Below, piece after piece: positions 24,327 through 36,660 of a DNA stretch of 64,000 nucleotides. Numbering within the stretch: the stretch's first letter is position 1; every line of letters starts with the position of its first letter. Both the position numbers and the translations under genes were made by a program. The notes under the pieces are model-generated. The model saw nothing but the letters and a program-made list of their open reading frames with translations, was not told the DNA's origin and made no database searches. Location: assembly GCF_019059575.1 (NCBI RefSeq), contig NW_024881968.1:310001-374000 (forward strand). Reading direction: 5' to 3'. The stretch is from Amphibalanus amphitrite (taxonomy: Eukaryota; Arthropoda; Thecostraca; Balanomorpha; Balanidae).

Positions 24327-27300
24327 CTCTCCTCTCTCTTCTCTCTTTCTCTCCGTCTCTCTCTGTCTCTTTCTTTCTCTTTCTCCCTTTCTCTCTCCCT
24401 CACTCCCCTCCCTCTCTCCTCCCCTCTCTCCCTCCCTTTCTCTCCCCATCCCTTTCTCTCCCCATCCCTCCCTCCCTCTCTCTATCTCTATCACAGGACA
24501 TCTCAGATGCCTTCCTACCGTCCTCCCCTGAGAATCAGCACCGTGTTAGGGGCGACAATCCTTTACTTAGGCATCCCCTGAAGGCATGCTTCCCCAAGCC
24601 CTAACAGACAACAACTGATGCAAATTCCTGGTGAAGAGAACGGCAGGCTTATGGGCGTCTATAGTATGAGAGGAAGTTTTGAACGAGTGTAAATATCGCG
24701 TGCTGCATTTTTTTGTCACATGACGCATACACATGCGTGTGAAATGTTCATTTCTTCATTTTTAGTCGCTTTAATGCAAAATAAAAAGCTGGGGCCAAAC
24801 ATTAATATTAGATTGTTGCTTGGTTAGTGGTTACCTATGTATCTTTGTTGGCAGATAATTGAGTGTTTTAAGGGAAATAAGGATGAAAGCATTGTCGTGT
24901 TTTTGGTTCATTAGTCTCACTAATCATTAATCTCATGACGTCATAAATATCCGTCTACCATGGGACCCGTTTGATGGGCGTTGCTGTCACGCCACGACTA
25001 CTTTGTAATAGGATCGCTCGCATTAGAGTCCTCTGGGGATCGATTTAATTGAAACTGCAGGCTAATCATTTAAGCTCGAGTGCGCTCATCCCTCTTCAGA
25101 CACGCAATAACATCGTCAGTTGACGGTGATATATCCGCTGCAATACTACGGTTCAGCTCTTCAGCTGAACGTTGCATTTCTCATGACTCATTCATGACAA
25201 AACACTTGCGGTTGAAGCCCATCTACGTCATCAAGTGAAAATGACTGACAGCACTTTCTATTGCCGAAAATAACACGGCACGTCGCCGCGGAATCCATTC
25301 GCACATTTCCATTGCTGATCTGACGTTGTAGACAGTTTCACTCTTGCTACAGATCCAGGCTGTTGCAGGCTGGCTGGCGGGACTGGGGTGGAATAAGTTA
25401 AGCGCAGTTGATCGAACATGTGGGTTTGAGTGCTCAGTTGAACGGAAAGTCATCTGCTCAATTGACCGCGGTGCATAATTACGCAGTTGGCTGAGCGGCA
25501 AACCAGGCAGTTGACTCAACAACTGATCTTGCATCTTCCAAGGCTACCAAATAACTAGTCAACCGAGTAGTCTATCGCATATTTTGTCCCACACTCAGCT
25601 ATATGTACATGATTGTCCAGACAATCAACCGAACATCTGACGAAGAAATCCAGCTGTGTGTATGACCGGAAAGCTGACCGCGTAAAGTCCAGGTGTCCAG
25701 GTTATCTCACAGATGGTCGTGGAAACAGATGGCTCGGACATATGGCTGACCTGATTGTCGGACAGATGGTTGAATACGTAGTTATAGAACATGTGCATTG
25801 TGCAACCGTATCTGTTGAGCAATAGACGGACAACTACAATCACCTATTTAATAGAACATATGCCATTGAACAAAAGATGGTCAGATAATTAATCGATGAG
25901 ATGGACAACATTTGGAAAGCAAAGCGGTTTAGCAGCGGAATTTAACACCGGGAAGTTATACTGTGGATCAACTGATAAGTTAACCAGATTAGTGAAAAAC
26001 TATCCGTGGATCCTCACAATCTTTTGACCGAACAACTGACGGACACACGCTTGCTAACATACCCTTACATACCTCTACATCTACATGATCACAATATCAC
26101 AGCCTGAACACCATTCTTCGACTGACGACCTATATGTCCTTCATCTGCTAAGCTGCTACCTCGCGTCACTTCCCGAAACATCCCTACTCACCAAACCCAA
26201 GCACGTCTCCCGCAAAGGATCAGCCTGACCACGCACGCTCGCAGTTCCGATTGACGCGCAATCTCCGATGTTCATCGTCCGTCATGTCTCATCAGCGCTG
26301 GTCCATTGGTGCCCACTTGTGCGGTCAGAGAGGCGCGAGATCTCATCAGGCCCCAGACGTGTTTTGCTGATTTTGCCGACGAGGGAGAGGGGGAGTGGGG
26401 GGGGGAGGCGGGTGTTGGACGGTGGACGGGGGACGGGGGACGGGGGACGGTTGACGGTGGACGGTTGAGGTGGACGGATGGTAGACGGTGGTTGGTCACT
26501 TTGGTCAGCGGTCTGCAATCATTGCTCAGCCGTCAGTGATTCGATGGATAGTGGTCACTGGTCAGGTCAGTGGACAGCTATCCGCACTTCGCAGTCATCA
26601 TTCGTCAGTTGTCGTCGATCGCTCGTCGTCTGTCATTGGTCGGTCGCCGTTGGTCTTTACCCGTCGTTGGTATGTCGGCTGTGGTCGGTCTGTCGGCTGT
26701 GGTCGGTCGGTCGGTGGTCAGCGGTCGCGGTCGCGGTCGGTCGTTCCGCCACCCCTGGACGATGTTGGATTGGGGTCGGCGGTCGGCGGTCGGCGGCAGC
26801 TGGGCGCAGCCGCCTAGGAACTGGGTTAGGAGAGCCACGGCCGCGCGACGGCCGGCCGCCGGCCCCGTGCCGCTACCAAGACTGTGCACGTCTGCATCCG
26901 TGCATGGCTCTTTGACCAAGCCCTTCCACCGTGTGGGGTTCAACCAAGGGCGATATTTTGACCAATGTTGAGCCCGTTCATAGACCGTTCCATAAACTAA
27001 CCCCGCTACCTGACGTTAGAGCCTACAGAGGCACGCCCGTGGCCGGGTTATTGGAGCAAAACGCCCCGGGCGCTGCCGGAACAGAGGACAAAGGGAGTCG
27101 GACGGTACACGTGTCGTCCGCGCACTGGTGGGTGGCTGACCGAGACGAGATGATATGATACGGGAGTATAGGGTGGTTTTCTAGAAAAGCGTGGATTTAT
27201 TTGCTCCGTCTGTTTAGATTATTTATGAATGTCAGATTCAGTCAGTGGGGACGTTGCTTTCCCTCTGTTCCGCCTGATAAAAGATGCAAGTGTTGTCCCA

Positions 27301-30300
27301 GGAGTGAGCGAGGTGCCACGGTGAAGGAATTATATTAGAAGGAAAGCTGCAAATATCTCGCCGTTTTCAGTGGAACCGTCAGGTCGAATGATTTTTAAAT
27401 GACAGAGCCAAGACAAATCACCAGAGAGAAAAATACGAGACGACAACCAAATGACATATTTTATGAAAGAACAGAAGTAGGAAAATAATGAACATGAAAG
27501 CGTGTGCCAGCAACGCACCACCCATTCTTTGCACCGCCAGACCTCTAGTCACACAGTCTGCCAGTCCTCCAATCAAGCTTGTCGCCTTTTCTACAGTCTG
27601 TCCAATGTTTTCTCAGTCCTCTCACTAGGCTCCCTGACGAATTTCCCTTCACCGCCATCAACAGTTCCACACTATGGATCGACCACCGTTTCACAATGGC
27701 AACGTTGTGTATGGGCGAACACAAAATGGCATGCGTGCGTGTGCCCATATTTTCGACCCACACGCCTTTCGCCTTTGCCAGCGTGGTACTCGGGTCACTA
27801 CCCGTCCTGCAAAGGGTCATTTCCCTCATGGAGCGTCACTGCCGCCACATGAAGGGTCATTGCCAGCGTCAACTCATTACTCGGGGGTTGACGGAGACCC
27901 GTTCACTGAACTGGGACAGGGGTCACGAGGTCGCGTGCCTCGCGCGGTCACCCTGCGCCTCCCACCAATGCAGATAATAAAGCCACTGGGAATCCAATTA
28001 AGCTTTCGCTCGCACAACAGGATGTTCGGTTGGATGTTTAATATTTTATTTTATTTCCGAACGCGTGACTGAACAAGCAATTATGTGCCGCAGTAGGCTG
28101 CAAAAGCAATGTAGCTCTTCAAAGCAGGCCAGAAAGAGATTGCTATGCGATGTTGTTATTACATTCTGCCTTCGAATAACGCTCTCATATCAGAAATTCA
28201 ATATTGAGTTTATCCAATCTATGGCTTCCAGGCCCTGGTATGCATGAAAAATGCATCACTTTTATTCCGTTAAATAATTAAATCAGGAACTCAGACTATG
28301 CTGCGCATTTATGAATTCTTGGAATACTTCAACATATCAAACTATATTTCACAGGAGGCTTTTCTACGGGATTCCGTAGTCTGCATTGGTTGCATTTCAA
28401 GGACGAAAGGATATACGTTGAGTTGTATTTGGAAGCTTGTCATAAGAGAGACAAATGCCAGATAACCTATCTTCATCTTATAGTTACTTGCGATCGTTTG
28501 ACATACCAAGTTGAAAAGAAAAGGTAAGACAAACGCACATTTTAGTGCGTTAGTTTCTTATCTCATTTGAATAAACACCTAAGCTGTCGAAATGCAAGAA
28601 AAGTCCACCTTCAAAGGACGGTGATTTTCCTGCTTTTAGATTGCAGCCAACACAAGAAAGGCTATAGCTGTCACGAAGTGTCCTAATGAAACAAATTACA
28701 TTTGTAAGAATCCTACATGTTCAAAGGCCAAACACTGATGCACTATGTTACACGATTCAGAAGAGCTCCATATTTGAAATTCCGTAGGCTGGCCATGATT
28801 CAGCCAGGAGTCCAGCCTGGGATGTCGTCAATTGTGGGCCAAAAGGTCGTCCGGAATACCGATTCGGGCCTGTACTAGCATAACAATGCGTTTGTCTCGG
28901 GACCCTAGGCTTCCGTGGCGGCCGGTGCCGCTGTCAGTACTTACTGAGATCTGCTAGAGAGGTCACTGGACAATATGTTGTGGATTTGACGGTTTGCAGA
29001 AGTCAGAGCTCAAACTACCGTTTTCTCTTCAGTCTTCAAAAGATAGATCTCTTCACTAGATGCATTGCTTGTAAACATTTCCAATGTTTTGCAGTCGAAA
29101 TGATTATGACAGTGTGGCATCAGTAGAACACAAATGCCACCAATAACTAAGCAGCCCTAGACAAGACTGTTTCATTTTTCTGCAACAACGAGTAAGTTTG
29201 ACATGAACACATATGGTCCAAAGGTCAGACTACGAGTGCGCTGCCATCGGCACAGCGTGCAATAAAAATAGAGCCCAGCTGTTCGGATTGGAGCGGAGAG
29301 GCCAGGCTGCGCCAAACCCCAAATGAGAGCAAAGTTTTAAACTGGAAAGTTCTGTAGAGGGACTGACTGATCTAGATTCGGTTAACTCGTTACAAACCAG
29401 CCTGGGTACAAGTTTCGCCGGCTCGTTCTGAGCATATGACGACGCTCCGTCAAAAGTCAAGGGCTGGATCTACGAAATATATTAGGTACAATGAAATGAA
29501 CAAAGACGAGCTGGTATTTGGGTAGAGGCGGGCTAGGATTCATTGTTCATGGATTCAATTCGTTTGCCAAAAAGAAGCACTTATCCAGAGGTTTAATCAA
29601 GTTGCGGGAAGATCTGTTTATTGATAATTAAATGCTTGATTTTTTTTTGCGTCTTCAACACTAATTTCATAATTACGAACCGTCATTGTTATCTGATGAA
29701 TTTGGCCTAACAAATTAAATCCGATTGCTGCGTCAGGACGCATTTCTGAGTCGTGTTTCCATAAGAAGCTTTGCTTGCTGGATAATTGAGTTGTGTAAAA
29801 GTAGAGCATCAGTGTGGTCCTGCCAACTAAGAGCAACTCTCTAGTTGAAATAGCTGCGAGTGCCGATGTTAGCGACTCCCTGTGCATTTTCGACAAAAAA
29901 TGAAAAGCACATGAACATTAGCACATTCTCTAGCCCAGAACGATTAAGCCAAAAACGGCAAACGTAAGCACCCTCTCCCCAAGAGTGGTATGACTGTCAG
30001 AATGGCCCATTTAAGAGTAAAGCGAGTAGATCAGTTAGTGTTGTTCGTTGTCTATCTATGTAAGTCCTCATAAGAAATGATAAGAATTCTCGCTGCAGCT
30101 TGCTGAAATTGAAGTAAATAACCCGTTCCAAGTATCCATTTACTCGTAAACCGGCCACTAATGGTACTCGCCGCTCAACAAACGAAGGGCTGCACATCGG
30201 TGGGGAATGCTGATGTTCGGCATTTCAACTACAGGATGTAGGATGTTGAGAATGCCAACAAGTACTTTAATTTAACGTACTTTAATACGGTAAATTGGAT

Positions 30301-33300
30301 CTCCAGGAACTCAAAACGTATGTTGAAACAACCTAGAATTGAGAAACTATGAAACCTTGGTTTTCTATTTTCTGTGGTTAGGAAGCTGTACAAAATTACG
30401 TTCAACAAAATAAAAACATCGATTGCTACAACTGACTGCTTTGGACTATTACTGGGCGTCAATTTTCCTCTTGTTCCATGACATCGAATAAAAAATACAA
30501 CAAAATTACATTCAAAGCACCAGTGAGCGACAGATTTACCTGGACACGGTTTGGACGTTTGCGCGTACGGTGGTTTTCGCACTTTGGGCGGTGTCTTGAA
30601 GGGAGCTGTGTCGAACAGGTAGTACCCATCGGGTGGTGTCATTTCGACAGCACCGACAGAGGCCGCCAGGGCACACACCTGAAACGAAAACAGAGGGTGG
30701 TTACTGGTTACTGGCTGCAGCGTGGTAAATAGATACCCGGCTTCCTTCTGGGGAATGGCAGATTATGCAATTATGCACCCTACCGTTTTTTAGATAACTT
30801 AAATCATTTTGTTATCCGAAAATAGTATTCATTTGAGTTATGCACAAGCGTGAAGTTAATTGCATCAGTACTCGTAAATTACTCTGAAATTAGACACATT
30901 GGTGCTTCACACATTCAAAACAAGTATTTTCCGTAATTACCGACGTCAGCATTTCCCTTTCAACACAACTTTCTCCTCTGCATTGTCCTGCCATATGGGT
31001 TTAGTTGTCCGGATTACTAGCTGAGCCATCTTGGTGTTAATCACTGTTCTGAGAAGTTGGCACGGTGAAACTGGCTGTGCCGGTGTCTGTGGGACGGCGA
31101 CCGACGGCAGCGCAGCAGCCGGTGTGAGGGAAAGTCGCTCTGCAACTGACCGGTAACAGGTCAGCCACCCGACAGGGGCCGAACAATGATGAGCGGACAG
31201 GGGCGGGGGTAGGGCACTGTGTGATTGTAGAACGGTGGAATAGCGCCCTGCTGTTGTGGAATGATAGAATGACACTTAGTGCGGGGTGGAGCGCTAAAAT
31301 AAACCTCGCGATCCTTGGATGGTAGCGCCCGGCGATCAGATAAGGGTTTTGTTTATTAAAAGGGTAACATTTCCGTTCCGATTTGAATTTTAATTCAAGA
31401 TTGACTGTACGATAAACTGCGTGACAACAGTCTTTACTGCTTAAGCCTGAGGTAGCAGTGCCCGACGGATTGTCCGTTTTCATATCCTGCGGCACTCTGC
31501 TAAAAATGGATTGGTCATGCCTGGGGACGCGTGGCTTATAGATTCTTGTGGATTTGCCCTGGATTTATCAGCGAACAGCTATGTTATCTATGTAAGTCCC
31601 TCCTTCAGAAGCGAGCAGCGTTAAATATAAGCATCATTTCCGCCTAGATGAGGCAGCCCTTTATCCAGGACTGAATATGATAAATCGTCGATCAAATTCC
31701 GGAACAGTTCCCTCCACACTCGGCTGCTGACCCGAACACCGTCCAACAATGACCCATCTGACCACCCTCTGTGTCCGACCGACCGACAACAATGGATGGC
31801 GTGAGCGGAACGGTCACCCGGGTCACTGCACGGTCTCAGACGCGGGCGATACGGAACAACGAACACTGCTGGGGAGGGGAGGGGAGGGTGGGGGGGGGGG
31901 GCGGCTCAGCTGAGTGGGAGGAGGGGGGGGGGGGCTGGGTCGCTGAGACGGCTGAGTGCCGGCCGGCCGGACGGGCTGGGTTAGTTGATTAAGTAACAGG
32001 AAGTACCCAGGCGATAGTGAAATTTATTACGTTGCGGGATTGAAACAGAAAATCATCGAAGTTCAGTTAAGTTTGGTTTGATTATTATTTCATCAACCTG
32101 TGATTTATCTATCATCACGAAGTAAAACGACGAAAACGGCAAAAAAATGTTGACTCATCTACAATCGGTTAGGTGAAAAAACCTTTGCGTATTGTATGTA
32201 TCTATCGAAGCAAAAGTGAACTGTAAGAAAGCCTGTCGAACCAATCTTTTCATTCCGCGGTAGTGGTCGTGACGGCACAGCTGATCGGCTCATTGCCCTT
32301 CACTTCACAAACACCCTCATACCGAGACATCCGTAGGGCTAAAACCATTGCCGAGGCATCAGCTGCTCGGGATTCAGGTCTAACGCTCGAGCAAATACAG
32401 CTATTAATTCTAGCGTAAAATGCACGCAAATAGTCTTGGGAAACCAGCAGGTGGTGAGCGCCAAACGAAAATGGAGCAGTGGGTCGGGACAGAAGGATGG
32501 ATGGGTAGGACAAAAACCAGGATAGGGCCGCCACAACAGCCCCGGGCCAGCGCAGATTTGCACCGTCACCTGTTTTTGTAATCAGTGGCCGTCTGTTTTT
32601 GTAGCACCTTTCTCTATTTACCAATAGCGTCTGGTAGTCTAGGTAGCATATTTTAGCCCTTCTCTGTCGAGGAGAAGGGCGACGCCACAACAGGACAGGG
32701 ACTATCGAGATGAAACGAGAGGGATTGTTTGGAGGCGCCGTGCCTTATTTGGCTCTTTGGGACCAGATGTCACAACCTACCGTTCACTAGGATAAGGTCC
32801 GACGGCAAAGGCTGGCATTATTGCCGCTCGCACCCCAGCATGCCGACTTTTTGCTCATTAATAACGAAATAGTTCCACTTCCCTTCAATTAGCGTATTTA
32901 AGTGGATTAAAAGCTGGAACAAAGGTTTGCACGGTACTTCCGCGGGTGTTTTCGCATGTCGTTGTTTTTTGGTTGAGGAAGCCCAGCAGCTGCCGCACTT
33001 TTTGTGTACACATGCTGCAAATAGACGAATTCGAAGTGGCTCAAAACGTCGCATACAAATGTGACAAAGCCACATCTTAATGCACAAATTGATATAACTC
33101 CGTCGACACTTAGGTTTTCTTATTTTTATTGCAATTCACCTTATTTTCAGAACCAAGCAAACTGTTTTACTGCAAATTGAAACTTCGTGAAGCCAGGAAC
33201 TCACAAGCTGTAGCTTTGCACTTAAGATAAGCTCACGTATGAATTTCTCCTTGCCCCCCCCCCCCCCACAAACTACTGAAACTTACCGTCAGAAGTAACG

Positions 33301-33319
33301 CCTCTCCAAGCATTATCAT
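11934..33319 (-). CDS. spz-like: Spätzle-like secreted Toll-receptor ligand, eight exons
   Basis: Coding exons on the minus strand are 33287-33319, 30540-30678, 23689-23809, 21925-22044, 19866-20012, 15280-15520, 13421-13480 and 11934-12047. All have GT-AG borders and phases that match, giving 324 residues. Residues 1 to about 20 form a signal peptide (MIMLGEALLLT, then VCALAASVGA). A pro-region follows, with a basic cleavage-like stretch KRGRGRR (146-152) and a (GQ)4 repeat. The C-terminal domain has the cystine-knot pattern: CPSVVDYVTP (227), NYEGIW, YFTQTIEVTSC (257-267), GCYQ and a final SCKCW (300-304). QT followed by C, and YDWFLVP before the last cysteines, match the Spätzle family, which is processed extracellularly and activates Toll receptors. 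A seven-Gly tract (197-203) splits the domain. The exon 6 donor could be GTGTGA (used here, phase 0) or GTGAGT two bases on. The exon 7 acceptor is also a choice between nearby AGs. The subfamily is not assigned. Confidence 0.88.
12048..13420. other. Intron 7 of the Spätzle-like gene
   Basis: Moderately GC-rich around 12500-12930, where frames remain open on both strands without recognisable content. No repeat family was identified and I see no exon. Confidence 0.5.
13640..13935. repeat. Minisatellite, about four copies of a ~75-bp unit
   Basis: Repeats of a unit that runs AGAAGGTGACA..TGCATGACCTGGGGGCAGGGGAGGGGGAGGTCAGG. It lies in intron 6 of the Spätzle-like gene, just upstream (minus strand) of exon 7. 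Each unit carries a TGACCT and an AGGTCA motif. Copies diverge from one another, so the array is not recent. Confidence 0.8.
13936..15279. other. Intron 6 remainder, no features
   Basis: Between the minisatellite and exon 6 I see no repeats, RNA genes or supportable exons. A 163-codon plus-strand open frame (14004-14495) lacks motifs and looks fortuitous. Confidence 0.4.
16108..16140. repeat. Poly-G tract in GC-rich island
   Basis: An uninterrupted G run of about 19 bases within a GC-rich block (15945-16170). The run has no matching C run close by, unlike the transposon hairpins in this window. The rest of the intron 15521-17005 is featureless. Confidence 0.6.
17546..18583. mobile_element. 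hAT-type MITE nested in copy H
   Basis: Bounded by inverted CAGGCGCGTAACCAC and flanked by a perfect 8-bp direct repeat CAAGCATA (17538-17545 and 18584-18591), as expected for hAT transposons. Subterminal repeats of CTGGGGAC / GTCCCCAG are prominent at 17568-17624 and 18549-18556. It has no transposase. A third element (17722-18507) sits inside it. Without that, this MITE is only about 250 bp. Confidence 0.85.
17722..18507. mobile_element. TTAA-family element, copy J, third nesting level
   Basis: The left end (TTAGCCAGCGCCCGGGTGGG, then a second block and a G run) and the right end (C run ... CTCGGGCGAAGGCTGA) are inverted and bipartite, with subterminal GGCCACACC / GGTGTGGCC. The target sites are decayed (TTAG and TGAT-like instead of TTAA), so exact borders are uncertain. 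The interior again has TGACCT motifs. Confidence 0.6.
19237..19865. other. Intron 5 remainder, no features
   Basis: Nothing recognisable between the transposon nest and exon 5 of the Spätzle-like gene. Confidence 0.4.
20229..20429. repeat. (CT)n microsatellite
   Basis: Long (CT)n with CTGT interruptions, in intron 4 of the Spätzle-like gene. Confidence 0.95.
20500..21900. other. Intron 4 remainder
   Basis: Contains a GC-rich block with AGGTCA-type motifs (20535-20600) and a (CACCAT)n-like patch at 21030-21062. No exon or RNA gene was found. Confidence 0.4.
22420..22560 (+). other. Possible tRNA-derived SINE remnant
   Basis: GTGGGTTCGAATCTCAGC at about 22488-22505 resembles an RNA polymerase III B box, and a T-rich stretch follows. 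No convincing A box or clover-leaf was found upstream, so this is weak. The remaining intron 3 sequence (22045-23688) is otherwise featureless apart from a poly-G run near 22912-22924. Confidence 0.2.
24233..24495. repeat. (CT)n microsatellite, about 260 bp
   Basis: Pure (CT)n to about 24322, then CT-rich imperfect repeats to 24495. It lies in intron 2 of the Spätzle-like gene. Confidence 0.95.
24500..26390. other. Intron 2 sequence, no features
   Basis: I see no exon, RNA gene or clear repeat. The 25100-25900 part has many GTTGA/TCAAC words but no periodic unit. Confidence 0.4.
26390..26800. repeat. Low-complexity GT/GA-rich repeats
   Basis: GGACGGGGGACGGGGGACGG-type runs (26418-26475) are followed by GGTCGGTCGGTCGGTGGTCAGC-type runs (26640-26790). 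A complementary-sense version of the same simple sequence (CCACCGTCCACTGTCCACC) appears at 33780-33830. Open frames here come from the missing stop codons of the simple sequence. Confidence 0.7.
26820..30539. other. Intron 2 remainder, no features
   Basis: About 3.7 kb without supportable exons, RNA genes or repeats. Several open frames near 27500-28000 carry no recognisable motif. Confidence 0.4.
30679..33286. other. Intron 1 of the Spätzle-like gene
   Basis: Contains G runs at 31870-31935 and otherwise ordinary sequence. A minus-strand frame at 32250-32690 is open for 146 codons but has no recognisable domain. Confidence 0.4.
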
Positions 33320-33560
33320 CGCTGATCGCAGACTCGTTGAGACGGTGTCTTATCACAAGCCGCAGCTAGCGGCTCGTTCGATTCTTCCACACGTGCAGAC
33401 TTCTCACCGATGTGAACAGCTCACTCCCTGTTCTCACCACAGTTCGCACCTCACGTTTTGTCTTCACCTCGGTCACCTCAGCTCCGAGCCTGACGTCAGG
33501 TCGCGTCAGAGGTCACGAGTCACGTGACCCAAGCACAGGTCACACACACTGACTGGAACC
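33320..33560 (-). promoter_or_regulatory. 5' leader/promoter region of the Spätzle-like gene
   Basis: Upstream of the minus-strand ATG at 33319. It holds a CACGTG E-box palindrome (TCACGTGA), a TGACGTCA CRE-like palindrome and AGGTCA-type half-sites within 33480-33545. No TATA box is evident. The transcription start is not located, so the assignment rests on position. Confidence 0.3.
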
Positions 33561-34074
33561 GTCTTAGCTCCTTTTGGACGCTAGTTATACCCTGGAAACC
33601 ATCGTCGACAGCCCTGATGCTATGTTACGTCAATGTTCTCGCTCCACTCTCGTCTGTCAATCGTTTGTTGTCTACTGTTTTCTATTTCTCGTTTCCCCAC
33701 TCTTCGCTGTCAACAGACCAACGTCCACTGTTCCCTTTCTGCCTACTGTCCACGGTTCACTGTCTCTTGTATGCTGTTTGCAGTCTTCCTCTCCACCGTC
33801 CACTGTCCACCGTTGTCCACCTCTCCACCCCTCCCGTCTCGCTCCCGTGCCGGTGTGTGTTGCGGGTAGTGCGGTCGCCGGCTGACTGGCCCTCCGTCCG
33901 CTACCTGGCGCTGTGGCGCTACTGTGCCTGCTGCGGCGAGGTTTCGGTACGCTACCTCGGCGAGGGAGAGCGGTGCACACTGGGCCAGCGGCCCGGAAAA
34001 GCGCTAGAAATTATTTGTGATTGAATTGTTGATCTCAGTGACAAGCAAACATGCTAAAAACGACGTGGGGCTGC

Positions 34075-34770
34075 TTAACCCTCGCCAGGCCTATTGTCGG
34101 ACCCCCTCCCCCTCGGCAGGCCGAGGGAGGGTGGGGGTGGTACGACCCCTTTTCGCCGTTTCGCCCCTAATAGAGCTAGAGCCTCGCAGAAAAAACAAAC
34201 GTGTGCGCCGTTGCAAGACGCAGAGATTTATACCCGATTTTAAGGTCCCAGGTCAACCGGTAACCTCTGCGGTCAAGTAAAAAAGCCCAAGGTAGGGTTT
34301 GGTTTTTGGTAAATAATTTCGCAAAAAATGGCCGCAGAGCAGCGATTTTGGCACCGTCGTGTTCGCCTGACTCAGCCGCGTCGAATGGTACCTATGCCTT
34401 TTGTTCGGGTGAGGTCAACTTAAGGTGTTGACCTCGAGTCAAGGTTAGGTCAGAGCCCATCAGGCCACGAACTTAATCGAAGGAGGTCGTATCGCATATC
34501 ATTCGATTCGGGAGGTCTTCCCGAGTCCATTGGTGGCTTTCCCGAGTCGCTGGCTCAATTTTATTACGAGTTATTGACAAGAAACCTCTATGACCCTAGT
34601 GACATCATAAATGACGTCACGGAAGGTCAAAAATGCAAAAGTAAGGCATCGGATCTTGCAAGGAGTGCATGAAATCACGATTCCGTGTGCTTGAGATAGT
34701 TTCAGATCATTCCATGCGCAAAAACAACAGTTTTCTTATTTCCCCAATTACTTTTAATGGTGAGGTCACG
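34075..34770. mobile_element. TTAA-family element, copy E, truncated
   Basis: Starts at TTAA with CCCTCGCC, a long spacer, then a second block and a G/C hairpin. It aligns with the reverse complement of copy F (56296-57318) through the CCCAATTACTTTTAATGG box at about 34740, then loses similarity. No matching second end or TTAA was found. It contains TGACCTCGAGTCAAGGTTAGGTCA. Confidence 0.7.
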
Positions 34771-34779
34771 TGACCTCGA

Positions 34780-35500
34780 AGAGTAGCAGGCATTGGCAAA
34801 AATTGCGAGTAGGGCATGACAGAAATATGATTAGTGTTTTCTACGTCATGGTTATTTTTAGCGGCTCGAAATAACATTTTTCAAAAAGTCTAACTAAAGA
34901 GCAAGTTGTTGTTGATTGTCACTGACTTGTGTTTGAGGGTTAGTAATGACTGAATTATTGACTTTGACCCAAAAATGTTGACAGTATCGTGTGCGTTGGT
35001 CAATTCTGAGCTCAGGGACATATATTTTATTCAGATTATAAGCGTTCGTTTTTCACAAGCTCCAGCGCTTTAAAGAGCGTCGGGCCTTCAGTATAGCGGC
35101 GAGGTGACAATTGCCCATACATCATGTGGTTTACAGGCGCATATCTCGAAAAGTAGCAGGGAAAAGCAGCAAAGCACCTATATGGAACGAAAGATGAGTG
35201 ATCAGAGGATAGTATAGCATGTTCATTTTTAGCCGCTCGAAATCACATTTTTATAAAAGTCTAATTAAAGAATTGTATATTATTTTCAATTACGCCTTGC
35301 AGCTGCTTGCAAAAATCTAGCTTATCTTACAGAAAAGCGATGCAATATGTAAGAATGTTGTTGGCACAGTGAACAACAGTGCCCTGAACTAGTGTGACAG
35401 AAAATTTCGTTGAAAACGGCGATTGGTCAACTAATAAATTACCACTAAAGATCATCATTAAAATCGGTAAATATGGTGGCCACTAGAGAGTCTAAATTGT
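34780..35500. repeat. Diverged duplicated segments
   Basis: The segments 34835-34905 and 35205-35275 are similar (both contain TTTTTAGC, GCTCGAAAT, ACATTTTT and AAAGTCTAA). They may be the decayed far half of copy E or another repeat. No gene is seen. 35500-36480 is also without supported features except a C run at 36333-36345 and a G run at 36498-36525. Confidence 0.5.
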
Positions 35501-36524
35501 CTTGTGTTTGGTGACAACTGACGACCTGAATTTTGACCTTAGGGGAAAACTGGCATCGGAATCGTATTCTTCGATCAATTTGGGATTTAATGATCCCCTT
35601 TTTGTTCATATTGCGGACAGTCAGTTTGGGGGAATTTCTAGCGCTTTTCCGGGCTGCCGGCCTACAGTGCGGTGGGCGGCTGTGGGCCCCACTGAACTAC
35701 TTCCCACACGGCAGGCAGCGCGCGAGGACACGCGTCCGGCTCGCGGCTAGCGAGGGATATGTCACAAGACGCACAGGGAGGGATATGACACGCGACAGAC
35801 AATAGACACCTAGCTAGCAAGGATTAGTCCGGTTGGCAAAGTTCCCCCAGGCATGAATGAGGGTTGTGAGTTGGCGTGAATTTTTTAATGGACGAGATAA
35901 GCAAGGTGCGAGCGTGGCCTGTGTTATGATGTCCCAGTCTACCTTACGATATGATGCGATTTGTGTGTTACGATAATGTAATACGAGTTGCGAACAGAGA
36001 CTGAGTTGTAATGCTGTTTTTTTTCGATTTAAGAGCATGATATTTGGGCCTTAAACAACCTGTTATCCTCTCTTGTTGAACGTTTTTGTTTCTCCTGAGG
36101 CCTAATCAGAAATGCGCTTTCATGCGAAAATTTTATATGCTTTTCCAGAGCGCTAAACAGTGAGAACGGCGAGAGAAAGGCTATCATCATAGATTTACTA
36201 TGCTTCCCACCACATTGCCATTGCATATTCGTCGTTATTCTGCGTGATATACCGGGCAATTTACCCATAAACATCCCGACTGTAGACTGCATACCTACCG
36301 AATACTGACCAACCACCACGATCCATCAGCGCCCCCCCCCCCGCCCCCTCTCCTGGGAGTTCCCTCAGAGTGCCAGCGTCTGGTCCTCTCGTCCAGAACC
36401 GATTGGTTCCAGGAACCAGGGACGGAGTGGCCCGCCCGCGGGAACCAATCGCGTGCGTGACAGATTTGATGACCAACGCGACCCGGCAGACGGAGTGGGG
36501 GGGGGGGAGGGATGGGGGGGCCTA

Positions 36525-36660
36525 ATGATGATGACATGATGAGAGTGGTTGATCGCGTGATGGTGGTGAGATGATGACCTAGTAATGACTTGTTAGTGGT
36601 GACCTGTTGGTGACTTGATGGTGACCTGTTGACCTGTTGATGACCTGCTATTGAGCTACC
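36525..36660. repeat. Degenerate TGATGGTGACCTG repeats
   Basis: Loose tandem repetition of GTGACCTGTTGATGA-like words. Every copy contains TGACCT or TGACTT. Confidence 0.7.

Noticed and set aside
26478..26971. Overlapping 109-145-codon frames around 26.5-26.9 kb
   Set aside because: The sequence is made of GTCGGT/GGTCA simple repeats with few stop codons. No motif or splice context.
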